From Actinomycetota bacterium (GTDB lineage Bacteria; Actinomycetota; Acidimicrobiia; Acidimicrobiales; Microtrichaceae), in NCBI GenBank assembly GCA_016870275.1, contig VGBZ01000002.1, positions 85,578-149,577 of the forward strand: DNA of 64,000 bases. The letters run 5' to 3'. Within the stretch, counting starts at the first letter, position 1. Every line of letters starts with the position of its first letter. Below are positions 24,852 through 32,895 of this stretch, piece after piece. The notes beneath the pieces were generated by a model. It was given only the letters and a program-made list of their open reading frames with translations. It made no database searches and was not told the origin of the DNA. The position numbers were made by a program, and so were the translations under genes.

Positions 24852-25306
24852 GACGCCACGAGCGCAGCGAGACGCTCCCGGGACGAGCGGATCTCGTCGG
24901 CGAGGAGTCGGTCGAGCAGCGGAACCCAGAGCGAACCCCCGTAATGCAGATGGACCTCCAGTCGGCACCCCTCTGCGCCGGACTGCGTCACGGTGGCGTC
25001 CAGGATCCAGTCGCTGTGCGAGCGACCGTCGAGATCATGTCGCTGGAAGCGGATTCGACCGGGAGCAGTTCCGTTGGGAGCGACGTGCTCGCTACGCACC
25101 ATCCGCAGGCGCTTTGATCTCCGCAACGGACCGACGCTTCCGACGAGATCCACGAGCCAGGCCGGACCGGCATCGCCGGGCACCTCGCCGGTCGGTTCCG
25201 CCCGACCGACGATGTCCAACCACTTCGGATAGGACGACAGGTCGGCCACCACAGCGAACACCTCTGCGGCACCGGCTGGAGTGCTGAAGTCAGCACGTAC
25301 GTCCAC
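24848..25306 (-). CDS. SRPBCC (START/polyketide cyclase-like) protein
   Basis: A 152-residue single-domain protein. The N-terminal VDVRADFSTPAGAAEVFAVV and LSSYPKWLDIV are the hallmark opening of the SRPBCC ligand-binding fold, and the C-terminal helix contains LADEIRSSRERLAALV. It is probably a small-molecule or lipid-binding protein; no catalytic signature is seen. The GTG start lies 4 bases after the thiP stop, and its own stop overlaps the glgX start, so it is locked into the thiamine operon. Confidence 0.8.
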   Translation of the reverse strand: MDVRADFSTPAGAAEVFAVVADLSSYPKWLDIVGRAEPTGEVPGDAGPAWLVDLVGSVGPLRRSKRLRMVRSEHVAPNGTAPGRIRFQRHDLDGRSHSDWILDATVTQSGAEGCRLEVHLHYGGSLWVPLLDRLLADEIRSSRERLAALVAS

Positions 25307-25310
25307 GCCC

Positions 25311-26912
25311 TCAGTCTGCCTCGCGCGCCGGCGCAGACTCGCCGAAACGATCGACGGCGGCGAGAGCCACTCCACACAGCAGCACCAGCATGCAACTGAG
25401 CGCCATGGCCTGTCCGAGTCCGGCCGGACCCGGTCTCGACGCCAGAGCGCCGATCGCCACCGGCACCGTGGCCCGGTCCGCCCGAGCCAGGAACACCGTG
25501 GCGCCGAACTCGCCGATGCACGCCACGAACGCCAGACCGAAACCGGCAGCCACTGCCCCACGGATCGCAGGCACCTCCACCCGCCACCACCGGGACCGCG
25601 AACCGGCTCCGAGCAGCGCCGCCGACTCGAGCGCACTCGAGGGCACCGCCCGGACCGCCGGTGCCACCACCCGCACCACGAGCGGGAGGGCGACCAAGGC
25701 CTGAACCAACGGGATCAACCACCACGTCCCGCGGAGATCCAGAGGCGGCCGTCCGACCACGAGGAGCAACCCGAGGCCCAGGGTCGTGGCCGAGACAGCG
25801 AGCGGCAGGGTCAGCACCCGATCTGCGAGCCGGCCCGGACGCCGAGCAGCGAGCGCCGCTGCCGGGATGGCGATCGCGGTCGCCGCAACCGCTGCGATCG
25901 AGGCCACCAGGAGCGAACGACCGAGCGCAGCAGCGGGACTCACCGCCAGGCCGGTGCCATCGAGGACGGACCCGAGGTTCGTCCAGTTGGCCCACGTGCG
26001 GTCCCGGCCGACGAGGAACGAACGATCAACGAGCGCTGCGAGCGGGAGCCCAGCGACGACGCCGACGACGATGACAGCGGTCACCACTGCGGCATGCTCA
26101 CCCACTCCGACAGGTCGGCGCCGGTGCAGACGACCACCGGTCCCACCACGGCGTCGATTGAGACGCCCGACGATTCCGAGCGCAACCACCACGCTGATGA
26201 GCTGCACGATCGACAACACCGCCGCACCCGAGAGATCGAACTGTCTCGTGGCTCGGTAGTAGACCTCGACCTCCAACGTCGTGACCCGGCCACCGCCGAG
26301 GACGACGAGCACTCCGAAACTCGACAGGCAGAAGAGGAACACCACAGCAGCCGCCCCGACGACTGCGGGGGCGACCGCCGGCAGCGTGGCCCGCACCACA
26401 GCTCCCGCCGGGTGTGCTCCGAGCGATCGAGCCGTCTCCTCCACCGTCGGGCTCAGACGACCGAACGCATCACCGACGACGAAGACGACCACGGCCAGGT
26501 TGAACGCAACGTGTGCCGCCAGGACCGCCCACCAGGTACCCCGCAGATCCAACGGGCCGGACGATCCGAGCAGCGCCGCCACTGCCGTGGCGAGCACCAC
26601 CGAGGGCAGGACGAACGGGATGAGCGCCACCACCCGCACGAATCGACGACCGGGGAACCGGAACCGCCCGAGTACCCAGGCGACCGGGAGCCCCGGAATC
26701 AACGTGACCAAGGTCGATGCACCGGCCTGGGCGAACGTCACGACCACCAGACGCCAGGTGCGCCCGGAGCCGAGGATTCGCCAGAGCGCCTCGTCGCTCC
26801 ACTTCCCGTCGGCTCGAAGAGCGAACCACACCACGGCGCACACGGCCAGGCCGACCACTGCGGCCACGAAGACGACAGCGGCAGTTCCGAGTGCGCCACG
26901 GCGATGGATCAC
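25311..26912 (-). CDS. Thiamine-type ABC transporter permease (fused double permease, ThiP-like)
   Basis: A 533-residue integral membrane protein with about twelve hydrophobic segments in two tandem permease halves. Each half carries an EAA-type loop: one is VEETARSLGAHPAGAVVRATLPAVAPA, the second is LESAALLGAGSRSRWWRVEVPAIRGA. This architecture fits ThiP/FbpB. Placement between thiB and thiN under a TPP riboswitch argues for thiamine or a precursor. The GTG start overlaps the thiB stop. No ThiQ-type ATPase gene is nearby on this strand. Confidence 0.86.
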   Translation of the reverse strand: MIHRRGALGTAAVVFVAAVVGLAVCAVVWFALRADGKWSDEALWRILGSGRTWRLVVVTFAQAGASTLVTLIPGLPVAWVLGRFRFPGRRFVRVVALIPFVLPSVVLATAVAALLGSSGPLDLRGTWWAVLAAHVAFNLAVVVFVVGDAFGRLSPTVEETARSLGAHPAGAVVRATLPAVAPAVVGAAAVVFLFCLSSFGVLVVLGGGRVTTLEVEVYYRATRQFDLSGAAVLSIVQLISVVVALGIVGRLNRRRGGTGGRLHRRRPVGVGEHAAVVTAVIVVGVVAGLPLAALVDRSFLVGRDRTWANWTNLGSVLDGTGLAVSPAAALGRSLLVASIAAVAATAIAIPAAALAARRPGRLADRVLTLPLAVSATTLGLGLLLVVGRPPLDLRGTWWLIPLVQALVALPLVVRVVAPAVRAVPSSALESAALLGAGSRSRWWRVEVPAIRGAVAAGFGLAFVACIGEFGATVFLARADRATVPVAIGALASRPGPAGLGQAMALSCMLVLLCGVALAAVDRFGESAPAREAD

Positions 26913-27994
26913 TCCAGAATCGTGCGCCAACGTTCAACCCACTCGTCCCGCTCGGCACCCACCCGATCACCCGGAATCACGAGCGGTGTTGCGGGTCGGG
27001 CAGCGAACTGTTCGAAGACGGGGGGGAGCTGCGTGCCCGTGACCGCAGGGAACACGAAGTTCGCCAGCGGGAGTTGCGCCTGCCACTCGGGGCTCACCAT
27101 GAACTCGACGAGTCGCTCGGCTCCTTCCGGATTGGGGGCGCCCCGGAGCACTCCGGCGTACTCCACCTGTCGGACGCACGTGTCGACAAGCACCACCGAT
27201 GCGGGCTCGGTCCGCGCACCCTCGCTGAAGACGACCTCGGCCGGCGGTGACGAGGCATAGGACACCACGAGTGGCCGATCGCCTCCGGAGACGGTGTAGT
27301 CGTTGTTGTAGGCATCATCCCAGCTCGGCCGGACCCGCACGCCGTTGTCCCGAAGTCGCTCCCAGTACGCCGGCCACGAGTCGCCCTCGCTGGCCACGGT
27401 GCCGATGAGGAATGCCAGGCCGGGTGAGGACGTGACGGGGCTCTGGACCACGAGCAGGTCGCGGTATGCAGGCTCGGCAAGGTCCCCGACAGTTTGCGGC
27501 AGCGCGATTCCGCGTGCCGCGAACCACTCGGAGTCGGCGATCACGCAGACGTCGCCGGTGTCGACCGGCGTGAGCAGATCGGCGAGGTCTCCCGGGAGGC
27601 GCAGTTCAGCCGGAACAGAGCCATCGCTGACTGCAGCTGGAACGAACGGGACGAGGAGGTCCTCGCCGAGCACCCGTGTCGCTGAGGCATCATCGATTCC
27701 GAAGATCACGTCGCCGTCGGGCGATCCCGGCCGCAGGAGAGCTGAGGCCAGCACCGAACCGGAATCACCTCCGGCGACGACGCGCAGCGTCAGTCCGGTC
27801 TGCTCCTCGAACGCATCTGCTGCTGCTTCCGGGAGGGCAAAGGAGTCGTACGTCACGAGCACGACCTCTCGTGGCTCACTGGGACCTGCCGACGGCTCGG
27901 TGGCGCCGTTGCAAGCCGCAGCACCTGACGCCAGCAGCCCGATCACAACTGCCACCCTCGCGACTGCACCCGTGCTGGTCCTTCGGTTCATCAT
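26909..27994 (-). CDS. Thiamine ABC transporter substrate-binding lipoprotein (ThiB-like)
   Basis: A 361-residue type 2 periplasmic-binding-fold protein. A signal peptide with lipobox ASGAAAC places the lipidated Cys at residue 28. The mature part has VLVTYDSFALPE, LRVVAGGDSGSVLASALL, GDVIFGIDD and WDDAYNNDYTVSGGDRPLVVSYASSP, the ThiB/TbpA pattern. The ATG at 27994 overlaps the thiN stop and is preceded by AAGGAG 11 bases upstream. It captures thiamine or its phosphates outside the membrane for the ThiP-like permease. Confidence 0.9.
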   Translation of the reverse strand: MMNRRTSTGAVARVAVVIGLLASGAAACNGATEPSAGPSEPREVVLVTYDSFALPEAAADAFEEQTGLTLRVVAGGDSGSVLASALLRPGSPDGDVIFGIDDASATRVLGEDLLVPFVPAAVSDGSVPAELRLPGDLADLLTPVDTGDVCVIADSEWFAARGIALPQTVGDLAEPAYRDLLVVQSPVTSSPGLAFLIGTVASEGDSWPAYWERLRDNGVRVRPSWDDAYNNDYTVSGGDRPLVVSYASSPPAEVVFSEGARTEPASVVLVDTCVRQVEYAGVLRGAPNPEGAERLVEFMVSPEWQAQLPLANFVFPAVTGTQLPPVFEQFAARPATPLVIPGDRVGAERDEWVERWRTILE

Positions 27995-28707
27995 CGTGTG
28001 GACTGCTCCTTCTCGCTGTCTCGGTGACCATCGAACGGCTCGGTCGCCATCAGGACGAGGAGTCGGCCGGCGTCGACGTCGATCACCACCGGGGACTCCT
28101 CGACCACATTGGCGATCCCCCGTCCGGCGAACGGATCGAGAGCTTCCTCCCGCAGCGACCAACGCAGACCGGACGTCGACTGGATGCGAACCCCGGGGGT
28201 CAGTGCGACGAGAGAGACGGTGCTCCCGACCGGGAGCGGGAGATCACAACGGCCCGGGCCGAGCACCATCAAGTGGGTCGAGTCCAGGACGACATCGACC
28301 GTGACCGCATCGTCGACGGCCGCAGTGAGCACTCCGAGCATGGCGAGCAGGTGGTCCACCCGGCCGGTCGACGTTCCCAGCACGACGATCCGCAACGGTC
28401 CCGTCGACGACCGCCGGTGCCAGCTCACAGCGAGGGCCATGGCCAACTCGAAATCGGTCCGGTCCTTCGACGGTGGGTACTCCACCACGACAGCTCCGCC
28501 GGCTCGGGCGTGTCGGAGACCCGCATCGGAGACAGAGTCGAGATCACCGACGAGGGCGTCGATCCGGAGCCCGAGGCGTTGCGCCGAGTCACAGCCGGAA
28601 TCGGCGGCAATCACCCAGCGGGCTGATCGAACCGCCTCGTGGAGAGACGACGGGATGGTGAGACGAGCCGAGCCTGGACCACCGTTCACGACGAGCGTCG
28701 TCGACAT
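27991..28707 (-). CDS. thiN: Thiamine pyrophosphokinase
   Basis: Transfers pyrophosphate from ATP to thiamine, giving TPP from imported thiamine. In 238 residues the family motifs are GDLDS at 54-58 and PPSKDRTDFELA near 79-89, followed by VVLGTSTGRVDHLLAML; the C-terminal half is beta-rich. The ATG at 28707 lies inside the 3' strand of the TPP-riboswitch P1 stem, with GGAGGGAG as the ribosome site. It is the first gene of a coupled five-gene operon. Confidence 0.92.
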   Translation of the reverse strand: MSTTLVVNGGPGSARLTIPSSLHEAVRSARWVIAADSGCDSAQRLGLRIDALVGDLDSVSDAGLRHARAGGAVVVEYPPSKDRTDFELAMALAVSWHRRSSTGPLRIVVLGTSTGRVDHLLAMLGVLTAAVDDAVTVDVVLDSTHLMVLGPGRCDLPLPVGSTVSLVALTPGVRIQSTSGLRWSLREEALDPFAGRGIANVVEESPVVIDVDAGRLLVLMATEPFDGHRDSEKEQSTR

Positions 28708-28797
28708 GCTCCCTCCGCCGGCATTATCCGGATCAGGTCGTCGGGTCGGCGGCGCCAGCCACCCTCTCAGCCCGGTGCTCCGAGCTCCCCTGATGTC
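28703..28797 (-). promoter_or_regulatory. TPP riboswitch (THI element)
   Basis: Read on the minus strand, the conserved THI-box parts occur in order: CAGGGGAGC, GGGCTGAGAGGG, a variable P3 arm, GACCC, ACCTGATCCGGATAATGCC and GGCGGAGGGAG. P1 is formed by GACAT (28793-28797) and ATGTC (28703-28707). The second strand contains the ATG of thiN, and the ribosome site GGAGGGAG lies in the conserved 3' segment. Ligand binding should therefore block translation initiation directly. A GATAAC -10-like element at 28805-28810 would start transcription just upstream. Confidence 0.95.
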
Positions 28798-28833
28798 CCC
28801 GCAGGTTATCGCGCCGATCGGCGAGCGGGCGCC

Positions 28834-29979
28834 TCAGGCGACGCCGATGTCCCGTGCGAGCGTGCGGAGCATCACCTCGTCAGCTCCACCACCGATCGAC
28901 CACAGGCGCGTGTCGCGGAAGAACCGGGCTGGCCACAGTTCCTCGACGTAGCCCATCCCGCCGTGGAACTGCACAGCGGCATCGGCCATGCGGCGAGCCA
29001 GTCGGGCCGACTTCAGCTTGGACACGGTGGCGTGGCGGGTGATGTCCTCACCGCACCGCACAGCGACGACGGTGGCCCAGTGGTGATGACGAAGCATGTC
29101 GAGCTCGGCAGCGATGTCGGCGAGTTCGTACTGGATGACCTGGTTGTCAGCGAGTACACCACCGAAAGCGCGCCGGTTGCGGACGTGCTCAACGGTCCGC
29201 TCGAGCGCCGTCTCGATGGCCCCGACGAGTTGGTAACCGGCGATGAGCCGCTCATTCTGGAACTGAGCCATCTGTTGCTGGAACCCCTGACCGATCTCGC
29301 CGATCGTGTTGGCCACCGGCACGCGGACATCGACGAAGCTGAGTTCGGCAGTATCCGAAGCACGCATCCCGAGCTTGTCGAGATTGCGGCTCACCGTGAA
29401 GCCGTCGAGGTCCGTGGGGACGACGATCTGCGACATTCCCCGCCAGCCGCCCTCGTCGGAGGTACGCGCCAGCAGACACAGCCAGTCAGCCTGGACCCCG
29501 TTGGTGATCCACATCTTGGAGCCGTTGATGACCCACTCGTCTCCGTCGCGCTGGGCCCGGGTGGAGATTCCAGCGACGTCGGATCCAGCGTCCGCCTCGG
29601 ACACGGCAATGGAAGTCACCATCGACCCGGCGATGGCGGGACGCAGGAAGCGTTCCTTGAGTTCGGATGAACCGAAGCGGGCCAGCGACGGGGTGGCCAT
29701 GTCGGTCTGGACGGCGAGCGCCATGGCCACACCGAGCGAGGAACACCGTCCGACCTCCTCACCGAGGATCATCGTGAAGATGTGGTCAGCGCCACCGCCA
29801 CCGTCATCGGTGTCGTACTCGAGGCCGAGGAGCCCGAGATCCCCGAATCGGCGGAACAGCGAGTGAGCCGGAAATGCGCCCTCGGCCTCCCACTCATCAG
29901 CGAACGGCTCGATGTGCTCGGCCACCAGGTCCCGCACGGTCTTGCGGAAGATCTCGTGCTCCTCAGTCAACTCCAACAC
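28834..29979 (-). CDS. Acyl-CoA dehydrogenase
   Basis: FAD-dependent alpha,beta-dehydrogenation of an acyl-CoA. The 381-residue protein has standard three-domain ACAD architecture with SIAVSEADAGSDVAGISTRA, GSKMWITNGVQADWL, the FAD/tetramer segment RRAFGGVLADNQ and the C-terminal QFHGGMGYVEE. It is of classic single-gene type, unlike the paired ACADs at 55-62 kb. The GTG at 29979 is supported by AAGGAG 8 bases upstream. The stop lies 37 bases before the TPP riboswitch. No 16-bp operator is present here, so it is outside the right-hand regulon. Confidence 0.93.
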   Translation of the reverse strand: MLELTEEHEIFRKTVRDLVAEHIEPFADEWEAEGAFPAHSLFRRFGDLGLLGLEYDTDDGGGGADHIFTMILGEEVGRCSSLGVAMALAVQTDMATPSLARFGSSELKERFLRPAIAGSMVTSIAVSEADAGSDVAGISTRAQRDGDEWVINGSKMWITNGVQADWLCLLARTSDEGGWRGMSQIVVPTDLDGFTVSRNLDKLGMRASDTAELSFVDVRVPVANTIGEIGQGFQQQMAQFQNERLIAGYQLVGAIETALERTVEHVRNRRAFGGVLADNQVIQYELADIAAELDMLRHHHWATVVAVRCGEDITRHATVSKLKSARLARRMADAAVQFHGGMGYVEELWPARFFRDTRLWSIGGGADEVMLRTLARDIGVA

Positions 29980-30339
29980 AGCGTGCGCTCCTTCAGCGGA
30001 CTCCAGCGGATTCGGGAGCGTACTGCTTGGCCACGGCAATGGACCCGACAGCACCGATGTCCTCGAGGTGCAGCGATCCCACATCGGGAGCGATCACCAC
30101 GAGCGGGACCTTCACCAGCCGACCTCTGGACTCACAGTGCCATTGCCGGCCGCCATCGGAAACGATCTGTGACAATCCGTGCTGCGGGGGAATCCACGAT
30201 CACCGTGGAGTGTTCCAAGGGGTGCTGAGAACCCCGCCGGCCGGTCCGATGTTCATAAACGAAGATCTGCGACGATGTGGCCGTCGAGTCGACCGGCGGA
30301 TTCGCACCGAGCGACTCGACCGAAGTTGGAGGATGCCCC
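29980..30339. other. 360-base intergenic region upstream of the acyl-CoA dehydrogenase and CrtQ-like genes
   Basis: This stretch must hold promoters for both divergent genes. I see two short inverted repeats: TCCACG-5-CGTGGA at 30193-30209 and GGGGT-7-ACCCC at 30219-30235. The only candidate gene is the weak small ORF at 29993-30175. Confidence 0.4.
29993..30175 (-). CDS. Possible small protein upstream of acyl-CoA dehydrogenase (doubtful)
   Basis: Sixty codons from a TTG, or forty from an internal GTG (VKVPLVVIAPDVGS), with mostly G/C third positions. The stop overlaps the AAGGAG ribosome site of the downstream acyl-CoA dehydrogenase, an arrangement that could couple translation. No family is recognised and the start lacks a strong ribosome site, so it may be a chance frame. 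Confidence 0.25.
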   Translation of the reverse strand: MSQIVSDGGRQWHCESRGRLVKVPLVVIAPDVGSLHLEDIGAVGSIAVAKQYAPESAGVR

Positions 30340-31440
30340 ATGTTGATACCGCTGGTGATCGGTGTGACCGGTTGGCTCCTCGGATGGTGGGCGTTCGGAC
30401 GGGTGCGGTCGCTCGAACACCGCTCGGCTGCTCAGCCGGCGACCGGCGGCGTGACGATCGTGATCCCGGCACGCAACGAGGAACTCAGCCTGTCGAACCT
30501 GCTCGCCGACCTCGCTGCGGTGCGTCCCGCTCACTCCAAGGTGATCGTGGTCGACGACCACTCGAGTGACCGCACCGCAGCGATTGCAGAGAGTCACGAC
30601 TTCGTGAAGTTGATCCCGGCGCCACCGCTGCCCGAGGGCTGGACCGGCAAGAGCTGGGCCTGTCACACGGGCGCATCCCGGGCCACGGGTGAGTGGATCA
30701 TCTTCCTCGACGCCGATGTCCGTGTGCTCCCGGGGGCGCTCGACGCCCTGCTCGCAGACCTCGTCGAACAGGGGGGTCTCGTCACCGTCCAGCCGTGGCA
30801 CCGCACCGAGCGGCCGTATGAACAGCTCTCCGCCCTCTTCAACACCATTGCCATCATGGGAGCCGCATCGGGGACCGAACGTCGCCCATGCGGAGCGTTC
30901 GGCCCCGTGCTCGCCACGTCGGTGCGGAGCTACGGGCTGGTTGGCGGACACGAGTCGGTCCGTAGCGCCGTGGTCGAGGACCTCGCCCTCGCCCAGCGCT
31001 ACCACGAGCACGGGCTCGGTGTGCACGTCGCCCTCGGGCGGGGCGATTTCGAGTTCCGGATGTACCCCGCAGGGATCCGCCAGCTCGCTGAGGGTTGGAC
31101 CAAGAACTTTGCGTCCGGAGCCTCCTCGACCAACCCCCTGCGTCTCCTGGCGATCATCCTGTGGATCACCGCCCTGGCTTCGTCGTCGGTCAACGTGTTC
31201 GATGCCGCCCGTGGCCACGCCTCGGTGGCGGTCGCCGTAGCCCTCTACGCCGCATTCGGCGCCCAACTCGCCCTCTTGTTCCGACGGGTAGGCAGCTTCT
31301 CAACGCTCACCGCACTCGGATACCCGCTGCTCGTGGTGTTCTTCATCGGCGTGTTCACCCGATCGTTGTGGCGAACCTACGTCCGGCGATCGGTGCGATG
31401 GCGAGATCGGCAGATAGAACTCCGTGTGCCCGCCGCCTGA
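30340..31440 (+). CDS. CrtQ-like carotenoid glycosyltransferase (GT2)
   Basis: A 366-residue membrane-bound GT2 enzyme. An N-terminal anchor (1-19) precedes TIVIPARNEE (39-48), GWTGKSWAC (100-108) and the D-x-D metal motif Asp124-Ala-Asp126. Further on are VTVQPWHRTERPYE, GHES, FEFRMYPAGIRQLAEGWTKNFASGA and C-terminal membrane helices with RRVGSFS. The same blocks, in order, occur in Staphylococcus aureus CrtQ, which glucosylates a carotenoid acid. A GGAGG ribosome site supports the ATG at 30340. With the next genes it forms a carotenoid-tailoring group. Sugar and carotenoid are unknown. Confidence 0.85.
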   Translation: MLIPLVIGVTGWLLGWWAFGRVRSLEHRSAAQPATGGVTIVIPARNEELSLSNLLADLAAVRPAHSKVIVVDDHSSDRTAAIAESHDFVKLIPAPPLPEGWTGKSWACHTGASRATGEWIIFLDADVRVLPGALDALLADLVEQGGLVTVQPWHRTERPYEQLSALFNTIAIMGAASGTERRPCGAFGPVLATSVRSYGLVGGHESVRSAVVEDLALAQRYHEHGLGVHVALGRGDFEFRMYPAGIRQLAEGWTKNFASGASSTNPLRLLAIILWITALASSSVNVFDAARGHASVAVAVALYAAFGAQLALLFRRVGSFSTLTALGYPLLVVFFIGVFTRSLWRTYVRRSVRWRDRQIELRVPAA

Positions 31441-31458
31441 AGTGACAGACTGAAGACC

Positions 31459-31965
31459 GTGGTGGTCGACCTGTCGTTCGAGGCTTCTCTCGGTGTCTCG
31501 ATCGCCGCCTGGGTGGTCATCGGGTTCTCCACCGGGTATGCGGTCCACGTGATTCCGCTGCGATACCTGCAACGGGACAACTGGCTCTCCCGGCCGAGGG
31601 AATTCGAGGATCACGGCCGCTTCTACGAGCGACGCCTCCGGATACGCACTTGGAAGGACAGTCTTCCGGAGAAGGGCGACATCTTTCCCGGAGGGTTCTC
31701 CAAGCGGGTGATCACCGATCGGTCCGATGGGTTCCTCGAGCGTTTCGTCGCCGAGACCCGACGAGCGGAACTCGTCCACTGGCTGAACGCTGTGTCCGGA
31801 CCGGTGTTCCTGATCTGGTGCTCGTGGCCACTCGGAGTGTTCATGATCGGCTTCGGATGGGCGGGACACCTCCCGTTCATCTGCATCCAGCGCTACAACC
31901 GAGCCCGCATCACCCGGACACTCCAGCGGCGACACCGAACCCAGTCACCGACTCAGGCCGCCTGA
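31459..31965 (+). CDS. CrtO-like glycosyl-carotenoid acyltransferase
   Basis: A 168-residue membrane protein with one N-terminal hydrophobic segment and two near residues 112-138. It shares with S. aureus CrtO (the acyltransferase that finishes staphyloxanthin; not the ketolase of the same name) the blocks FEDHGRFYERRLRIRTWKD, ETRRAELVHW and IQRYNRARITRTL in the same order. Located 18 bases after the CrtQ-like gene, as expected for sequential glycosylation and acylation. GTG start. Confidence 0.82.
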   Translation: MVVDLSFEASLGVSIAAWVVIGFSTGYAVHVIPLRYLQRDNWLSRPREFEDHGRFYERRLRIRTWKDSLPEKGDIFPGGFSKRVITDRSDGFLERFVAETRRAELVHWLNAVSGPVFLIWCSWPLGVFMIGFGWAGHLPFICIQRYNRARITRTLQRRHRTQSPTQAA

Positions 31966-31971
31966 ATCCTC

Positions 31972-32652
31972 GTGTCGGAACGCCGAACAGACGGACCACA
32001 CCCATCGACCGCGATCGCCGGGACCGGAACCCTCCTGCTCCCGCTGTGGTCGACCATCGGGATGTTGATCCTGATCCAGATCGCCGATCAACTCCTGGCG
32101 AAAAGGTGGGGGCTGTTCGGACAGACCGACCAGCTGACAGACGACGCGTTCGTCGCAGTCGACATCGTCTCCGACGTGACCTTCGTCGTGATGCTCATCG
32201 TCGTGATCGTCGGTGCAATCGTTCGCGCCCGCCCCACGTGGATGAATCGACTGGTCGTGGCGTACCTCGTCGTCGCCACGGTCAACCTCATCATCAACGT
32301 GGCGAACTTCGTGATTGCGACTCGACTCAAGCAGACTCAGGCACTCCAACTGCTCGGCGACATCGCTCTGATCTTCGCCAACATCGTCACGGTGTTCGCC
32401 GTCTGGTATCGACTGCTCAACGCTCACTGCGACGGTGAGGCGTTCGAGTTTCCCGAGGATCCAAATCGACCTGATCGGCAGCTCGGATGGGTGGACTACA
32501 TCTTCCTTTCGTTCAACACGAACTCGACGTTCGGACCCACGCTCGAGACTCCGCACCGGAAGCGGGCCAAGGCCCTGATGATGGTCCAGACAACGCTGGC
32601 GCTCCTCGTGCTCGTGGTCCTCGTCGCACGGATCGTCGGACTCGAGCGATGA
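31972..32652 (+). CDS. Channel-like membrane protein, unknown function
   Basis: A 226-residue protein with about five hydrophobic segments. Near the C-terminus, VDYIFLSFNTNSTFGPTLETP precedes a final helix. The arrangement (a short Ser/Thr-rich re-entrant-looking loop between two helices) recalls two-helix ion-channel pores, but no GYG-type filter is present. It follows the CrtO-like gene by 6 bases with a GTG start and is probably co-transcribed. Any connection to carotenoids is positional. Confidence 0.7.
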   Translation: MSERRTDGPHPSTAIAGTGTLLLPLWSTIGMLILIQIADQLLAKRWGLFGQTDQLTDDAFVAVDIVSDVTFVVMLIVVIVGAIVRARPTWMNRLVVAYLVVATVNLIINVANFVIATRLKQTQALQLLGDIALIFANIVTVFAVWYRLLNAHCDGEAFEFPEDPNRPDRQLGWVDYIFLSFNTNSTFGPTLETPHRKRAKALMMVQTTLALLVLVVLVARIVGLER

Positions 32653-32735
32653 GTCCCACCGGGTAGATCCACCCATCCACCGCAGCCCCATCGGTGCCGA
32701 TCACACCGTGGATCGTTCGTTCCACTGAGGTACCC

Positions 32736-32846
32736 ATGGTGAAGTTCTGCCTCGGCGCCACCATCGCCACGGCCTTGTTCATCGCCACGTTCGCCCTCAT
32801 CACCATGCTGGTGAGCACTCATCAGATGGTGTCCGCCGGATACTGA
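32736..32846 (+). CDS. 36-residue single-span membrane peptide
   Basis: Reads MVKFCLGATIATALF through ITMLVSTHQMVSAGY and TGA. It has a short basic start, one hydrophobic span (residues 5-26) and a short polar tail. GAGG lies 5 bases before the ATG, a good ribosome site. It fills the 243-base gap between the channel-like gene and the CruF-like gene on the same strand. No homologue is recognised from memory. It could be a small accessory membrane protein. Confidence 0.5.
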   Translation: MVKFCLGATIATALFIATFALITMLVSTHQMVSAGY

Positions 32847-32883
32847 GGGTCGCTGCAGTCGACCCGGATACGACCGATCCGCC

Positions 32884-32889
32884 TACGCT
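32884..32889 (+). promoter_or_regulatory. -10 element of a leaderless promoter for the CruF-like gene
   Basis: TACGCT ends 6 bases before the ATG of the CruF-like gene, and no ribosome site is present, suggesting an internal leaderless promoter within the carotenoid group. Confidence 0.45.
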
Positions 32890-32895
32890 TCACAG

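Noticed and set aside
25281..27260. Plus-strand open frame of 659 codons
   Set aside because: Antisense to thiP and thiB. Its product is low-complexity His/Arg/Ser/Thr with no hydrophobic or motif structure.
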